A DNA stretch of 64,000 bases from Gracilibacillus kekensis (GCF_900143085.1 NZ_FRCZ01000001.1:124001-188000), one strand, 5' to 3'. Counted from the stretch's first letter, positions 25,213 to 35,528 are shown. The notes: a model not told the origin generated them from the letters alone. Numbers and translations are program-made.

Positions 25213-28200
25213 TATTCTTCACCCCGCTTGATTGCTTCGATTACTTCTTCATCTTTCATCTCTTGTAACTTACGGTAATTATTTTCTGCTAATGTCGGAT
25301 CGAACTGACATACCGATCGATACGAACAAAATGTACAGGCTGTTTGCTGTTGCTGCTGGAATGGATTAAGATCGACTTTTCCTTCGGTAATCGCTAAACC
25401 GGCATTCTCCATCAATTGGTGGATATAGCCTTGCAACTCACCAAAGACCTCACGTTCAGCAACCGCAGAACCTTTATAGAACGAACCACTCTTACTAAAA
25501 CCAGCAGGAACGATATTACTTCTCCCTGACTCAAGTGATGTATCCATCATACGAACAACATCTTCTTCGTCCACAAGCAAGCCTTTCATTTTGAACTTTT
25601 TAAATATTTCCTGTTCAATTTTATCTTCTGTTAAAAAGTCACTCGCTGACACCATCGGGTTATGAACATGGAAATAAAGAACACCTGCTGGTGAGGCTGG
25701 ATGCCCTAGCCAGTTTTCTGCATTGGATAAGACCACATCTAAATATGCCAACATTTGTAAAGCAAGTCCATAATAAACCTCTGTCAGATTTAAGCCTCTG
25801 GAGCTTGATTTATAATCAATGATTCGCAAAAATAATTGTTCATTGTCGATTGCCTGATCAACCCGATCAATACGCCCGCGTAATAGGAGCGTATGGTCAT
25901 TCGGTAATTCGACCTTTAATGGCTCTAACTGATTTGGATAACCAAATCCAACTTCTAAGCCCACTGGAGAAAAGTTCGTATTTCTTGCTTGTTCACTTAA
26001 GACAAATGTCGCTCTTGCGATGACATGCTCTAGCTTTCTTTGAATATATTGATAACGATTCGAACTATGCAAAATTTGATGTTGCAACACAGGGGCTAGT
26101 TCACCGACCGCTCGATTGGCATATTTCCTTGCCTCTTGATCAAAGACATCCGCAAACTGGCGACCTTCTTTTTGAATCCACTCGGTGATTTGTTTTAATG
26201 CTTCGTGAAAAAGCTGTCCAATATCCGGTGCGTCCAATTTATAGGTTGGTCGTTCTTCCAAACCTAAGCTATATCTCGCAAAATGCTGATAGGAACAGCG
26301 ATGATACATTTCTAACCTCGAGACACTTGCATTAATCTCGTTTGGATACAGCGCATCTACCGTCTCATTCGCTAAATCTGTTGGTCTATTTTGATAAAAC
26401 AAACTTTTCAACACATTTTGATGAACGTACTGGTTGTCCGATTTTTCAATGTACCAATTCAAAACATATTCCCAGATATCATCAATTGGGTAGCCTCTCA
26501 ACTTCCGGGCTAACTGTGCGGTTAAGGCTCCTCTTGTTTTATTTGGTGTCGTCACAAAACGAGCTGCCTCTTTCATTTCTTCTGGATCTTGTAAAAACAA
26601 ACGCTGTTCTTGCGTCGGGAATAACTCTTCTAATCGTTTAATTAAGGAAGAAGCTACCTTTTGTTTCCCTTCTTCATTACTGATTGGATAACTCACCCAC
26701 AAATAATCCGCAGGCAAGGTAAACGCTAAATAAACGTAAAACCAATCATCTAACAATTGGCGCTTACTTCCTTCTGCAAGTTGAAGCCCATGTGTTTGCA
26801 ATAATGACCTTTCTTCCTCTGAAATCAGTCCGTCTCCACCAGGCTTCATTGGCCATGATCCTTCATTAACACCTAACAAAAAGGCACTCTTTATCCCATG
26901 CATTCTCGAGCGGTCAATCGATCCTACTACAACATGGTCAATACTTGGCGGAACATGTGAAAAGCGTAAGGAGTCAAAGCCTGATTCCAGCACATTACGG
27001 AAGGTATTTAGCGCCATCTCTTCTTCACCAGCTACCTCTGTCACTTCTTCAAATAGCTGGATGACGGCATCCCAGACCTGGTCTTGTTCACGTCCCTTTT
27101 CCACTCGCCCTTCCTGATCATAAGCGTCACGCATCTCTTCCAGATGTTGAGGCGCATCGATTGACTCTAACCACTCAAACAAAGCTACCGTTTTTTCTTT
27201 AATCGTTGGTAATTCTCTTAATTGCTGATCAATCGTTGCTAAAGAGCGGCTTACTTGTTCTCGGTAAGCATTGATTCGCCTTTGTGTCGCTAATTCACGA
27301 TCCGTCTGTGCAGATTGGTCAAAACCTTTAAAACGCTGAAAAATCCATGGTTTATCCGTTAACCATCTACTTCGCCCACGAACACCATATTCTAAAACAT
27401 AATTCTCCAATTCATCAATCGCTTCCTGGTCTAACTTATTTTCCCCTTCTCCCTTTGGAAGAAATCCAGCCTTTAGCAAACGGAATACCGCATCATATCG
27501 CCAATTCCCTTCTACTACATCTAATAATGAACGAATCGTTTCAATCAAGGGATGGTTAAGCATGGTTCGTTTCTCATCAACGAAAATCGGAATCTGATAA
27601 TCCTGAAATACCGTCGTAATTAAATCGTGATACACATCCGCTTCTCGAATCAAAATCGCTAAGTCACGATACCGATAACCGTGATCCCGCACAAGTTTTA
27701 CAATCTCCTGCGCCGTGCCTTCTACTTCTGCACGGGGATGAACCGCTTCTGCAATTTGAACAGGCGCCTTTTCGGGATAACTCTGTACCGGACGACTATC
27801 AAACTTTTGATCTAAGTGAATAAAAGCTTGTTCTGAATCCTGATTGATTTCCAAGCTCTCTACTTCTGTTTGGATCATCGATTGATCTGCTAATTCTTTT
27901 AACTGCTGATAAGTTTCCTTTGTTTGATAAAAAAGATCCAATGGGTCCATCTCTTGGCCCTGGAGCTCATCCACCGCTAAGGTAACCGTCACTTGCTTTG
28001 CTTTTTTCAGCATTGCTTCTATTACTAATAACTCTTGTGGTGTAAAGTGATGAAAGCCATCTATGTAGACGGTTGTATCTTTTAAATAATCTGTGGTCTC
28101 CAATTCTTCTGCTAATTGCTGTAGTTGGTCCTCACTATCCATATAGTGGCCTGCTAATGCCTCTGATAAATGTTGATAAATATATAATAAGTCATCTAAT

Positions 28201-28685
28201 TTATTTTCTAAGGCTTTTTCGCCAATTGTTTTGTGTTTAAACTTGTCCATCTCTTGTAACTGTAACGAGATTGACTCAGGTGTTACACAATATCGCTTGA
28301 ATTCGGTAATCATATCTTCTAACTGTTCAATAAAACCTTGTTTTTCAACAGCTTTCTGAAATACCTTCCACTCATCGGTACGTTCTTCGACAATTTTACG
28401 GAGCATCATTTGCATACCAGTGGACGTAATAAATTTCTTTGTTGCCCCGCCCGTTAGCTGCATTACTCGCCATGCCAGTCTGGAAAAACTATAGACTTGT
28501 CCACGGATCGATCCGCTTACCTCAGGATCATTTAATAAAGCATACTCCTGCTGAAATGTCATTTGATCTGGGACTAAATATATAATGGGAGGACCCTGAG
28601 GATTTTGCTTCAATTCCTGTCTCATTTCCTGTAAGCACTGTTCGCTTTTATTAACAGTTGCACTTCCGATTAAAAATCGCAACAA
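25212..28685 (-). CDS. addB: Helicase-nuclease subunit AddB with altered Walker A
   Basis: Partner of AddA; about 1157 residues. Conserved landmarks: YLVPDQMTFQQEYALL, FSRLAWRVMQLTGG, inactive helicase core, nuclease motif IIDYKSSSR near residue 980 and four iron-sulfur cysteines (RCSYQHF plus CTFCSYRSVC at the C-terminus). The N-terminal Walker A, GRSGSGKT in B. subtilis, reads GSATVNKS here, so the Gly before Lys is Asn. The frame opens at GTG 28694; TTG 28685 or 28682, following AGTAGGTG, give the family-like N-terminus LRFLIG. Stop overlaps addA. Confidence 0.95.
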   Translation of the reverse strand: MLRFLIGSATVNKSEQCLQEMRQELKQNPQGPPIIYLVPDQMTFQQEYALLNDPEVSGSIRGQVYSFSRLAWRVMQLTGGATKKFITSTGMQMMLRKIVEERTDEWKVFQKAVEKQGFIEQLEDMITEFKRYCVTPESISLQLQEMDKFKHKTIGEKALENKLDDLLYIYQHLSEALAGHYMDSEDQLQQLAEELETTDYLKDTTVYIDGFHHFTPQELLVIEAMLKKAKQVTVTLAVDELQGQEMDPLDLFYQTKETYQQLKELADQSMIQTEVESLEINQDSEQAFIHLDQKFDSRPVQSYPEKAPVQIAEAVHPRAEVEGTAQEIVKLVRDHGYRYRDLAILIREADVYHDLITTVFQDYQIPIFVDEKRTMLNHPLIETIRSLLDVVEGNWRYDAVFRLLKAGFLPKGEGENKLDQEAIDELENYVLEYGVRGRSRWLTDKPWIFQRFKGFDQSAQTDRELATQRRINAYREQVSRSLATIDQQLRELPTIKEKTVALFEWLESIDAPQHLEEMRDAYDQEGRVEKGREQDQVWDAVIQLFEEVTEVAGEEEMALNTFRNVLESGFDSLRFSHVPPSIDHVVVGSIDRSRMHGIKSAFLLGVNEGSWPMKPGGDGLISEEERSLLQTHGLQLAEGSKRQLLDDWFYVYLAFTLPADYLWVSYPISNEEGKQKVASSLIKRLEELFPTQEQRLFLQDPEEMKEAARFVTTPNKTRGALTAQLARKLRGYPIDDIWEYVLNWYIEKSDNQYVHQNVLKSLFYQNRPTDLANETVDALYPNEINASVSRLEMYHRCSYQHFARYSLGLEERPTYKLDAPDIGQLFHEALKQITEWIQKEGRQFADVFDQEARKYANRAVGELAPVLQHQILHSSNRYQYIQRKLEHVIARATFVLSEQARNTNFSPVGLEVGFGYPNQLEPLKVELPNDHTLLLRGRIDRVDQAIDNEQLFLRIIDYKSSSRGLNLTEVYYGLALQMLAYLDVVLSNAENWLGHPASPAGVLYFHVHNPMVSASDFLTEDKIEQEIFKKFKMKGLLVDEEDVVRMMDTSLESGRSNIVPAGFSKSGSFYKGSAVAEREVFGELQGYIHQLMENAGLAITEGKVDLNPFQQQQQTACTFCSYRSVCQFDPTLAENNYRKLQEMKDEEVIEAIKRGEE

Positions 28686-28735
28686 AGAAAACACCTACTT
28701 TCTCTAGCTTCTACTCTATTTTATCATAAAGTTAA

Positions 28736-28765
28736 AGTTATCAGTACGTTAACGGACTGATAACT
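28736..28765. other. Perfect 10-bp stem-loop upstream of addB
   Basis: AGTTATCAGT / ACTGATAACT with a 10-base loop ACGTTAACGG, 50 bases before addB. No T-run on either side. Could be an operator or part of a small repeat; related words (TTATCAG, GTTAGCG) occur at 19990. Confidence 0.5.
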
Positions 28766-28899
28766 TACTTCGTATTATCTAGAGAGTACAGTGAGCAGGG
28801 AGGGGTAATTATTAAAAAATACGAAATTTCACAAGCATTTTTGATAACTCTTGGTTTTCCATATAGTCACCACTTTGAGGATTGTAGAGAGGAGCTACT

Positions 28900-29370
28900 T
28901 TAAGTAGTATAGTTTACACCGGCCTGTTCATCCCAATTACCATGGAGTTTTCGTATATGCACGATTTGCCCAATATGATATGCATTATGTAGATTTATAT
29001 ATGTGAGGTTTTCATAGAATTGTTCTATCGATTCACTATTACTACGCTCTATCTCAGCTTCCCATTCTTTCATCGTTTGCAACAATTCGCTTACTAATCG
29101 ATTCCAACTCAATTCCTGTTCATTATGAAACGTGGTTCTATTATCCGTTATATTATGTTTATTATCTATTCCTTTAAATCGTTGTAATTCTAATTGATTG
29201 TAAAAATATAGGTGATGTGCGATTTCAAAAATAGAGTTAGTAGAGCTTTGGGTCTTAGCTTTTGCTTGTTGACTATTTAAGCCCATTAAAGCCGTGTGTA
29301 AAGATACAAACCACGTATCGGTATGGTGGCAAGCTTGGAATTGTTTCAAAATAAGTTCTTTGATATTCAC
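28900..29370 (-). CDS. DinB family protein
   Basis: 156-residue four-helix-bundle protein of the DinB/DUF664 superfamily. The three metal-ligand histidines fit FEIAHHLYFYN and HNAYHIGQIVHIRKLHG. Members are metal-binding enzymes such as bacillithiol transferases, or are uncharacterised; no specific substrate is evident. ATG follows GAAAGGAG. It lies 22 bases after the DUF4440-like gene on the same strand, suggesting a small operon. Confidence 0.82.
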   Translation of the reverse strand: MNIKELILKQFQACHHTDTWFVSLHTALMGLNSQQAKAKTQSSTNSIFEIAHHLYFYNQLELQRFKGIDNKHNITDNRTTFHNEQELSWNRLVSELLQTMKEWEAEIERSNSESIEQFYENLTYINLHNAYHIGQIVHIRKLHGNWDEQAGVNYTT

Positions 29371-29392
29371 TGTATTTCTCCTTTCACTGTGT

Positions 29393-29780
29393 CTATAAAT
29401 TCTTTCTATTATTGCGAAACTCTACTAACTGCAGTTCCGTTTTAGTTCCTTGATGAAAGTAGAGCTGCCATCTACCATTTATGTGTTTCCAAATGGAACT
29501 GCGTAGTGTATTTCGATTTCTTGTTTTATCAACTAAATAATAAGTAGCTAATATTACATCATCAGCTAACAGATTGATTTGATAATTATGAAGGGACATT
29601 TCTGTTAGTATAACTCCACTTTCCAGACAATCTTCTTTATTGCAAGTATTACCTGAACTGCCTATTTCAAAAAAATCATCGGAAAGTATTTCACCTAGTT
29701 TTCTAGTATCTTGGCGAACTTGTATATTACTATGACTCTGTTCCAATTCTTTTAAATGATTTCTTTAAATCAGAAGACAT
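29393..29780 (-). pseudogene. DUF4440/SnoaL-like protein, 5' frameshift
   Basis: An NTF2-fold (DUF4440) protein. ATG 29780 has a good ribosome binding site (GGAGGGAAAGG) and encodes MSSDLKKSFK, but the frame then closes; the main frame begins immediately after, from TTG 29746 (EQSHSNIQVR..LGEILSDDFFEIGSSG..WKHINGRWQLYFHQGT). Removing one base of the four-T run at 29750-29753 would join both parts as SFKELEQSHS, which is what related proteins look like. Either a true frameshift or a sequence error; a shortened protein from TTG lacks its own ribosome binding site. Confidence 0.7.
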
Positions 29781-29836
29781 TACCTTTCCCTCCAGTATAA
29801 ACACATAGTATAACCTTAAAAGACAACTCCAATTTC

Positions 29837-31573
29837 TTACACTAAAATCTTATCCTTACCCTGCTCTTCTGATTGAATTAAGACTTTGTATACTTTTCCT
29901 GTTCCTAAGAGTGTTGTGTGAGTCCCCTGCTCTACTACCTGACCACGGTCTAAAACAAAAATTTGATCAGCATTTTTTATCGTAGACAATCGATGTGCAA
30001 TAATAATCGTTGTTTTGCCTTCTCTATAATGATCAATATTGTTCTGAATTTCTTTTTCGGTGACCAAATCAAGCGCAGATGTTGCCTCATCTAATATTAA
30101 GATCTCAGGATTTCTAACTAAAGCTCTTGCAATCGCAATTCTTTGCCGTTGTCCACCAGACAAAGTAATGCCCCTTTCTCCAATAATTGTCTCATAGCCA
30201 TTAGGTAGTGAAAGAATATAATCATGAATACAAGCGTTCTGACATACTTGAAATAACATATCATCACTAACCGCTTGTTTGCCCATAAGGATATTATTTT
30301 TTACTGTATCGGGATAAATATATGGTTCCTGAAAAACAATAGCTACTCGTTTTCCCCAGTCCGCACGATCTATAGCTGGAAGGGACTGGCCATTCACTTT
30401 AATTTCTCCTTTTAATGGCTCAAAAAAACGTATAATTAGTTGGGCAATAGTCGATTTTCCCCCACCACTAGTACCAACAATCGCTATTTTTTTGCCAATG
30501 GGTATTCCCATATTTAAATCTCTAAGAATATTATCTGTATCGATGTCATATTTAAAATACACATTATTTAGTTGAAGCGTTTGTATTTTCTGGTTTATTC
30601 GCTTCGTTCCGTTACTCCATGTTGGTCCATCCATCACACTTCGAATACGGTCAAGACTTGCCGTTCTACTAGAAAAATTCATTACCATATTAAATAGATT
30701 TTGAAACGTGGAAACAAGTTGATTACTAAACTGATACAATATGACAAATATCCCTATCGACATTTGACCTTCTATTACTAAATATCCACCGTATCCCAAG
30801 ATGAAAACAGTAATTCCCCATCGTATTGGCTCACTACTAATTAATTGCTGGTTAACAAGTTTACCTTCATCCATCACCGCATTAAAATACTTTTTAAAAT
30901 ACTTATCATATATTTGGGTTTCCCAATTGATTCGGTGATAGGCAATAACTTCTCTTGTCGAAGCTATCCCTTCTTCTATATGAACAATTAATTCAGAACG
31001 TGTCTCTTGTACTTGCTTGGCACCCCATTTTAATTTGATGGAAAAATATCGTCCCAACAAGACATATACAACACAACTTAGTAGACTAAACAATAAAATA
31101 ATAGGGCTGTTAAAGCCAACAATGACAAATAGCATAATGGCTGCAGCTAATTGCTGTAACCCTCTAGGGATATCATTTGCCACCATTTCTCCTACTTTAT
31201 CAATGTCGCTGACAACATACTGTACATATGAACCAGTTCGTTCCTTCTGAAGTGACTTCGAAGGAATCTGATACATATAGCGCATAAAGTCCTGCACCAA
31301 ATGTTCCGAGATCCTTGCCTTGGTTTTATGGATTGCATGGGGCCCAAAAGTAAACAGAAAGGAATACGAAATAAAAGCAATAATCATCAAGACTAGTACA
31401 TGATATAACTGATCATAATTATTTGCTATAAGCACATCATCAATTAACTGCTGTTGTAATCCAATCGTTGCCAGACTTGCATAAGATTCTGCAATCATTA
31501 ATATGGTGGCGATAACAAGTAAACTTTTTGTTGGACGAATATACGTTAATAACCACTTCACATTATTTCTCAT
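29837..31573 (-). CDS. ABC exporter half-transporter (second of a pair)
   Basis: 578 residues: six-TM exporter domain (to about 310) fused to an ATPase with Walker A VGTSGGGKST, Q-loop FQEPYIY, signature LSGGQRQR, Walker B ILILDEATSALD and H-loop IAHRLSTI, all canonical. It starts directly after the stop of the upstream half-transporter with no gap, so the two are coupled and likely form a heterodimer of the BmrCD/YheIH kind. Substrate (drug, peptide or lipid) cannot be deduced; no precursor peptide gene is near. Confidence 0.86.
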   Translation of the reverse strand: MRNNVKWLLTYIRPTKSLLVIATILMIAESYASLATIGLQQQLIDDVLIANNYDQLYHVLVLMIIAFISYSFLFTFGPHAIHKTKARISEHLVQDFMRYMYQIPSKSLQKERTGSYVQYVVSDIDKVGEMVANDIPRGLQQLAAAIMLFVIVGFNSPIILLFSLLSCVVYVLLGRYFSIKLKWGAKQVQETRSELIVHIEEGIASTREVIAYHRINWETQIYDKYFKKYFNAVMDEGKLVNQQLISSEPIRWGITVFILGYGGYLVIEGQMSIGIFVILYQFSNQLVSTFQNLFNMVMNFSSRTASLDRIRSVMDGPTWSNGTKRINQKIQTLQLNNVYFKYDIDTDNILRDLNMGIPIGKKIAIVGTSGGGKSTIAQLIIRFFEPLKGEIKVNGQSLPAIDRADWGKRVAIVFQEPYIYPDTVKNNILMGKQAVSDDMLFQVCQNACIHDYILSLPNGYETIIGERGITLSGGQRQRIAIARALVRNPEILILDEATSALDLVTEKEIQNNIDHYREGKTTIIIAHRLSTIKNADQIFVLDRGQVVEQGTHTTLLGTGKVYKVLIQSEEQGKDKILV

Positions 31574-33331
31574 TTATGCACCTTCTAACTTTTGTCCCCG
31601 TGACAAGTGATAAAAAGCTCCCCTTCTTTTCACTAACTCTTCATAGCTACCACTTTCTAGTACTTTACCATTCTCAATTAATACAATATTGTCATAATTT
31701 TTAATAGTCGAAAGTCGGTGTGCAACAGTTACCGTCGTTCTACCTTCCATCAGTTTTTGTAGAGCAGCCTGCACTTCTTTTTCACTTATAGTGTCTAATG
31801 ATGCGGTTGCTTCATCAAGTAAGATAATAGGTGGGTTTTTTATAAACATTCTCGCAATAGAAATTCTTTGCTTTTGTCCTCCAGATAATTTTACCCCGCG
31901 TTCTCCAAGTAACGTATCGTATCCTAGCGGTAGCTCAGTAATAAAATCATGAGCAAATGCCGCTTTTGCTGCATCTACAACTTCTGCTTCTGATGCATCT
32001 GGTTTTCCAAATAATATATTATCACGCACACTTGCACCAAAAAGATATGTCTCTTGAAAAACAAAGCCTAGGTTTCCTCTTACATCTTTGAAGCTTAGTT
32101 TTTGAATCGGCTGACCATCCAATAAAATACTTCCTTTACTTGGATCATAGAATCTGCCTATTAATTTTAATATCGTAGATTTACCATTCCCACTTGCACC
32201 GACTAATGCAACTTTTTCTCCAGCACATATTGAAAGTCTGAATTGGTTTAACACCTCTGGACTGTCTGGATAGTTAAAGGAGACATCCTGTAATTCAATA
32301 TATCCCTGCAATTTATCAATGTTTATCGTATCTTTCTCTTCTTGAACAACTGCTGGAATTCTCATAAACTCATATAGCTTCTCCGCTTGGTCCATCAAAA
32401 CTCTTTGTTCAGTAATCGATGTGACGACAGAGGTAAGAATGTGCATTGTTTGAAAATAATAAAGTAAAAATGCTACGAAAGCACCCGTAGATAATTGACC
32501 TGTTAAGGAGAGGTGTGAACCAAAAATAATAATAGCAACCCCACCTATAAAATAAGACATTCGGCGATTGGTACCTCTCCAAAACGCAAACCAGTAAGTT
32601 TTGATCATCATTTTATTCAGTTGTTTGTGTCTACTTCTCACATTAGATAAATCCCACACCTCTGCTGAATTTGCACGTACATCATTTAGAGAAGCGATAC
32701 TCTCATATACTTTTTGGTTAAAACGAATACGATCATCTGCCATCATTTTTCCGTACTTAGATGCCTTTTTCTCTAGATATGGTCCAAATATGTAATAAAG
32801 TAGTAAACTCGGGATAAGAATCAAGCTTAATCTCCAACTAATGGTAACCATCAAAGTAATAGAGATAATTGAAAAAATAAAGTTATTTATCATCCATGGC
32901 AATAGATGCCTATATAAATTTTGTAAGGAGGCAACCTCCGTATTCATGAGCGCAAGACTTTCTCCTACTGGGTGTTTTTCAAAATAAGCGAATCCTAATT
33001 TTCTTAAATGCGTATAGATGGAGAACTGCATATCTCGTGAGGCTTTTTCTTGTAGAAATCGTTGGATGATGTTTCGTATGGCTGAAAAAGTAATGATAAA
33101 CACTACTAAAATAACAACAAAGCTAATTAACCACATAAATGCGCTAGATTGTTGTTCATTCAGTACGATGTCAATAAAATATTGTATCAATTTAGGAATA
33201 ACCAATTGAGCACCAGTAATGATTAAACCGCATAAGATCAGTAAAAGCAACTTCCATATATAAGGTTTTAAAAAAGCAAGTGTCCAAAAGTAAACTTGTA
33301 ATAAAGAATGAGATTTCGGTTGTCTATTCAT
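31574..33331 (-). CDS. ABC exporter half-transporter (first of a pair)
   Basis: 585 residues: exporter TM domain followed by an ATPase with Walker A VGASGNGKST, Q-loop FQETYLF, signature LSGGQKQR, Walker B IILLDEATASLD and VAHRLSTI. Both halves of the pair have intact catalytic motifs, unlike asymmetric heterodimers with one dead site. The frame opens at GTG 33346, but that codon precedes the ribosome binding site GAAGGAGG, so ATG 33331 is the start. No regulator gene is adjacent. Confidence 0.86.
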   Translation of the reverse strand: MNRQPKSHSLLQVYFWTLAFLKPYIWKLLLLILCGLIITGAQLVIPKLIQYFIDIVLNEQQSSAFMWLISFVVILVVFIITFSAIRNIIQRFLQEKASRDMQFSIYTHLRKLGFAYFEKHPVGESLALMNTEVASLQNLYRHLLPWMINNFIFSIISITLMVTISWRLSLILIPSLLLYYIFGPYLEKKASKYGKMMADDRIRFNQKVYESIASLNDVRANSAEVWDLSNVRSRHKQLNKMMIKTYWFAFWRGTNRRMSYFIGGVAIIIFGSHLSLTGQLSTGAFVAFLLYYFQTMHILTSVVTSITEQRVLMDQAEKLYEFMRIPAVVQEEKDTINIDKLQGYIELQDVSFNYPDSPEVLNQFRLSICAGEKVALVGASGNGKSTILKLIGRFYDPSKGSILLDGQPIQKLSFKDVRGNLGFVFQETYLFGASVRDNILFGKPDASEAEVVDAAKAAFAHDFITELPLGYDTLLGERGVKLSGGQKQRISIARMFIKNPPIILLDEATASLDTISEKEVQAALQKLMEGRTTVTVAHRLSTIKNYDNIVLIENGKVLESGSYEELVKRRGAFYHLSRGQKLEGA

Positions 33332-33395
33332 CTTTACCTCCTTCACTTGAGTATAGATATCGCTTACAAAAATATATCAATAAATTCCTGCTATT

Positions 33396-33932
33396 TCAAT
33401 TCTGTGACAATAACCAATTTACCGCTTCCTTAATATTTTCAGCAACAAAGTCCGGTGATACTTCAGCCCATTTTCCAAAGAACTCTTGATTTTGATATTT
33501 ATGATACTCACCTTCTCCTGCGCCTGTTTTTACTAAAACCTTGATACAGCCTGCCTCATGTGCAGCAAGCATATCTGTCCATCTATCTCCTATAACAACA
33601 CATTCATTGAGACGTAAATGATACTCCTTTGCTGCTTGATGCAACATTTCAGGCGAGGGCTTCCGACATTTACACCCTTTGCCATGTCGGTGTGGACAAA
33701 GGTATACGTCATCAAATCCAAATTGTTTTAACTCCCGTTCATAATCTTCTCTAGTTACTTTCCCTTCTGAAATAGCTGGTTGATTGGTAAAAGCAAATAC
33801 GAGTTTCCCTGCTTGTTTTAATTCCTCCAAAGCTTGTTTCGCATAAGGAAAGAATTGAAATTCACCTGGCAATACAACCTGATCACTTCCTCCAATTGTT
33901 CCATCCCTATCAATGAAAATGGCCTGTGACAC
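33396..33932 (-). CDS. HAD-IIIA phosphatase, GmhB-like
   Basis: 178 residues. Motif I is FIDRDGTIGG, motif II FAFTNQP, then a four-ligand zinc loop CPHRHGKGCKCRKP as in heptose-bisphosphate phosphatase GmhB, and motif IV VIGDRWTDM. In Bacillaceae such proteins are usually histidinol-phosphate or generic sugar-phosphate phosphatases; no heptose pathway is visible. GTG start after GGAGGAG. A second member of the family lies at 61223. Confidence 0.82.
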   Translation of the reverse strand: MSQAIFIDRDGTIGGSDQVVLPGEFQFFPYAKQALEELKQAGKLVFAFTNQPAISEGKVTREDYERELKQFGFDDVYLCPHRHGKGCKCRKPSPEMLHQAAKEYHLRLNECVVIGDRWTDMLAAHEAGCIKVLVKTGAGEGEYHKYQNQEFFGKWAEVSPDFVAENIKEAVNWLLSQN

Positions 33933-34007
33933 AATTGCTCTCCTCCTTTTAATAATAATTAACTAGATCGATTTTGTAATATATTTGCTTGCCTATATAA
34001 CTCCAAT

Positions 34008-34526
34008 CTATTTCTTATCTGTTTTTGCTTTTTCAATAACATGTTGAATAAAAGGTGCCTTTTTGTTCGTATAGGTGTGTCGATCATTTTTATAGGTTGC
34101 AGCTAAGCTCTTCTTTAAGTATTCGTATTCTTGAGCTATTTCTGGATGCTTTCTGAAATAATCCCGAAATAATAACTTCTCCTTCCACTCCTTACTGTTT
34201 ATTTCACATATATGTATATGAACGGTTCCTTTTCCCCAGGTTCCTTTTCTAAAAAAACGTCTATCTCCCCACTCCGGTTTAGGAACATATTCGTATTCAA
34301 CTGTTTTTAAGGGATTAACAAAGCGCTCTACATCCTCTATATCTTCGACACCTATCAAAATATCTATAATTGGTTTTGCAGCTAATCCTTTGATTGACGT
34401 ACTCCCGATATGCTCAATTCCGATTACTTGCTTACCTAACAGAGAAATAATTTTTTCTTTTTCATCATTAAACTTGTCTTTCCATTCAGGATTATAATCG
34501 CAAATAGTAACCGTTGTTTGTGTCAT
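34008..34526 (-). CDS. GrpB family (UPF0157) protein
   Basis: 172 residues of the nucleotidyltransferase-like GrpB family: IEHIGSTSIKGLAAKPIIDI is the hallmark (GSTSI, with Asp in PIIDI), followed by RRFFRKG and HIHICE. The ATG follows AGAGGTGATCC. Often annotated as dephospho-CoA kinase-like or nucleotidyltransferase, but activity is not established. It is a single gene. Confidence 0.87.
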   Translation of the reverse strand: MTQTTVTICDYNPEWKDKFNDEKEKIISLLGKQVIGIEHIGSTSIKGLAAKPIIDILIGVEDIEDVERFVNPLKTVEYEYVPKPEWGDRRFFRKGTWGKGTVHIHICEINSKEWKEKLLFRDYFRKHPEIAQEYEYLKKSLAATYKNDRHTYTNKKAPFIQHVIEKAKTDKK

Positions 34527-34626
34527 TGGATCACCTCTAGTGTTCTTGCCTAAGTACTGTTAAAGTTCCTATTCATTAGTTAAAGGAATGACTACTCTCC
34601 CTCATACAAGTACCAACGTTAATTGA

Positions 34627-35460
34627 CTAAGCAATAGGGAATTCATATACTTTATACTCAAATACCTTTGTAAAGCCTACTCTTTCTGCAACTGCAGCAG
34701 ATGGGTGATTCACTTCCATGCAATCCCAATAAGGTAGCATTCCTCTCTTCTGACACTCTTTCACAAAATGATGTGCTACTTTTTGAGCCAGTTTTTTTCC
34801 TTGATGCTCTTTTAACGTTTCTATGTTGATACATTGAAGATCTCCAGCAACAAATCCAGCAAAGCAAAAACTTACGATTTGCCCGTTATGAATGATACAA
34901 TAGCCCAGTCCTTTTTCAAAAAAATCGTCAGGTGAAGACCAATATTCTTTAATATTGCTTCGTAAAAAGTCCACATTCTCAATCTCGTTGTTTTCATTAT
35001 TATAAAGTGCTTTGTTTATCTTTCTAGTTTGATAGACTTGTTCTAATATAGGTTCTTCCCTCAAGTCATTTGTTGGTAAAAAGTGAAATACGAATTGGTT
35101 TCCACTCTCTAATTTTCGTTTTCGATTCTTAAATAGCTTTTCAATGACTGGATCCCATTTCGGATGATGACCCATGATTTCAATATCCGCTAACCCTTGC
35201 TTTCTTGCATCTGGAAAAATTACCTCTTCGATGAATCGATCAAGATGCTTCAAAAATACCTTGTTCTGTTCGTTCCCCATTAAGAAAAAACCATCATTAT
35301 TTCCAAGCCACAACAAAGCGGCATCTGGATACTCTAGATTGTCTACAAAAATACGACCAGGGTTATTTCCTTCTATGACAGCCTCCACTTCCATATGTCC
35401 CTCTTCATTTACTAATGCTACACACTTGTGAAAATCGTTCTTTTTTAATTCCGTGATCAT
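34627..35460 (-). CDS. GNAT family N-acetyltransferase
   Basis: About 277 residues. The C-terminal half has the GNAT pattern: IVSFCFAGFV strand, ETLKEHQGKKLAQKVAHHFV (acetyl-CoA loop, R/Q-x-x-G-x-A variant) and AVAERVGFTKVFEYKVY. The N-terminal half is a second degenerate GNAT-like module. A GTG at 35472 lies inside the ribosome binding site (GAAGGTGGGG), so ATG 35460 is used. Substrate unknown. Confidence 0.78.
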   Translation of the reverse strand: MITELKKNDFHKCVALVNEEGHMEVEAVIEGNNPGRIFVDNLEYPDAALLWLGNNDGFFLMGNEQNKVFLKHLDRFIEEVIFPDARKQGLADIEIMGHHPKWDPVIEKLFKNRKRKLESGNQFVFHFLPTNDLREEPILEQVYQTRKINKALYNNENNEIENVDFLRSNIKEYWSSPDDFFEKGLGYCIIHNGQIVSFCFAGFVAGDLQCINIETLKEHQGKKLAQKVAHHFVKECQKRGMLPYWDCMEVNHPSAAVAERVGFTKVFEYKVYEFPIA

Positions 35461-35528
35461 AACTTTCCCCACCTTCAGTGATATTTCTGCCAGTTAATTT
35501 AGGAGCATTTTATTTTACTGCAAACATT

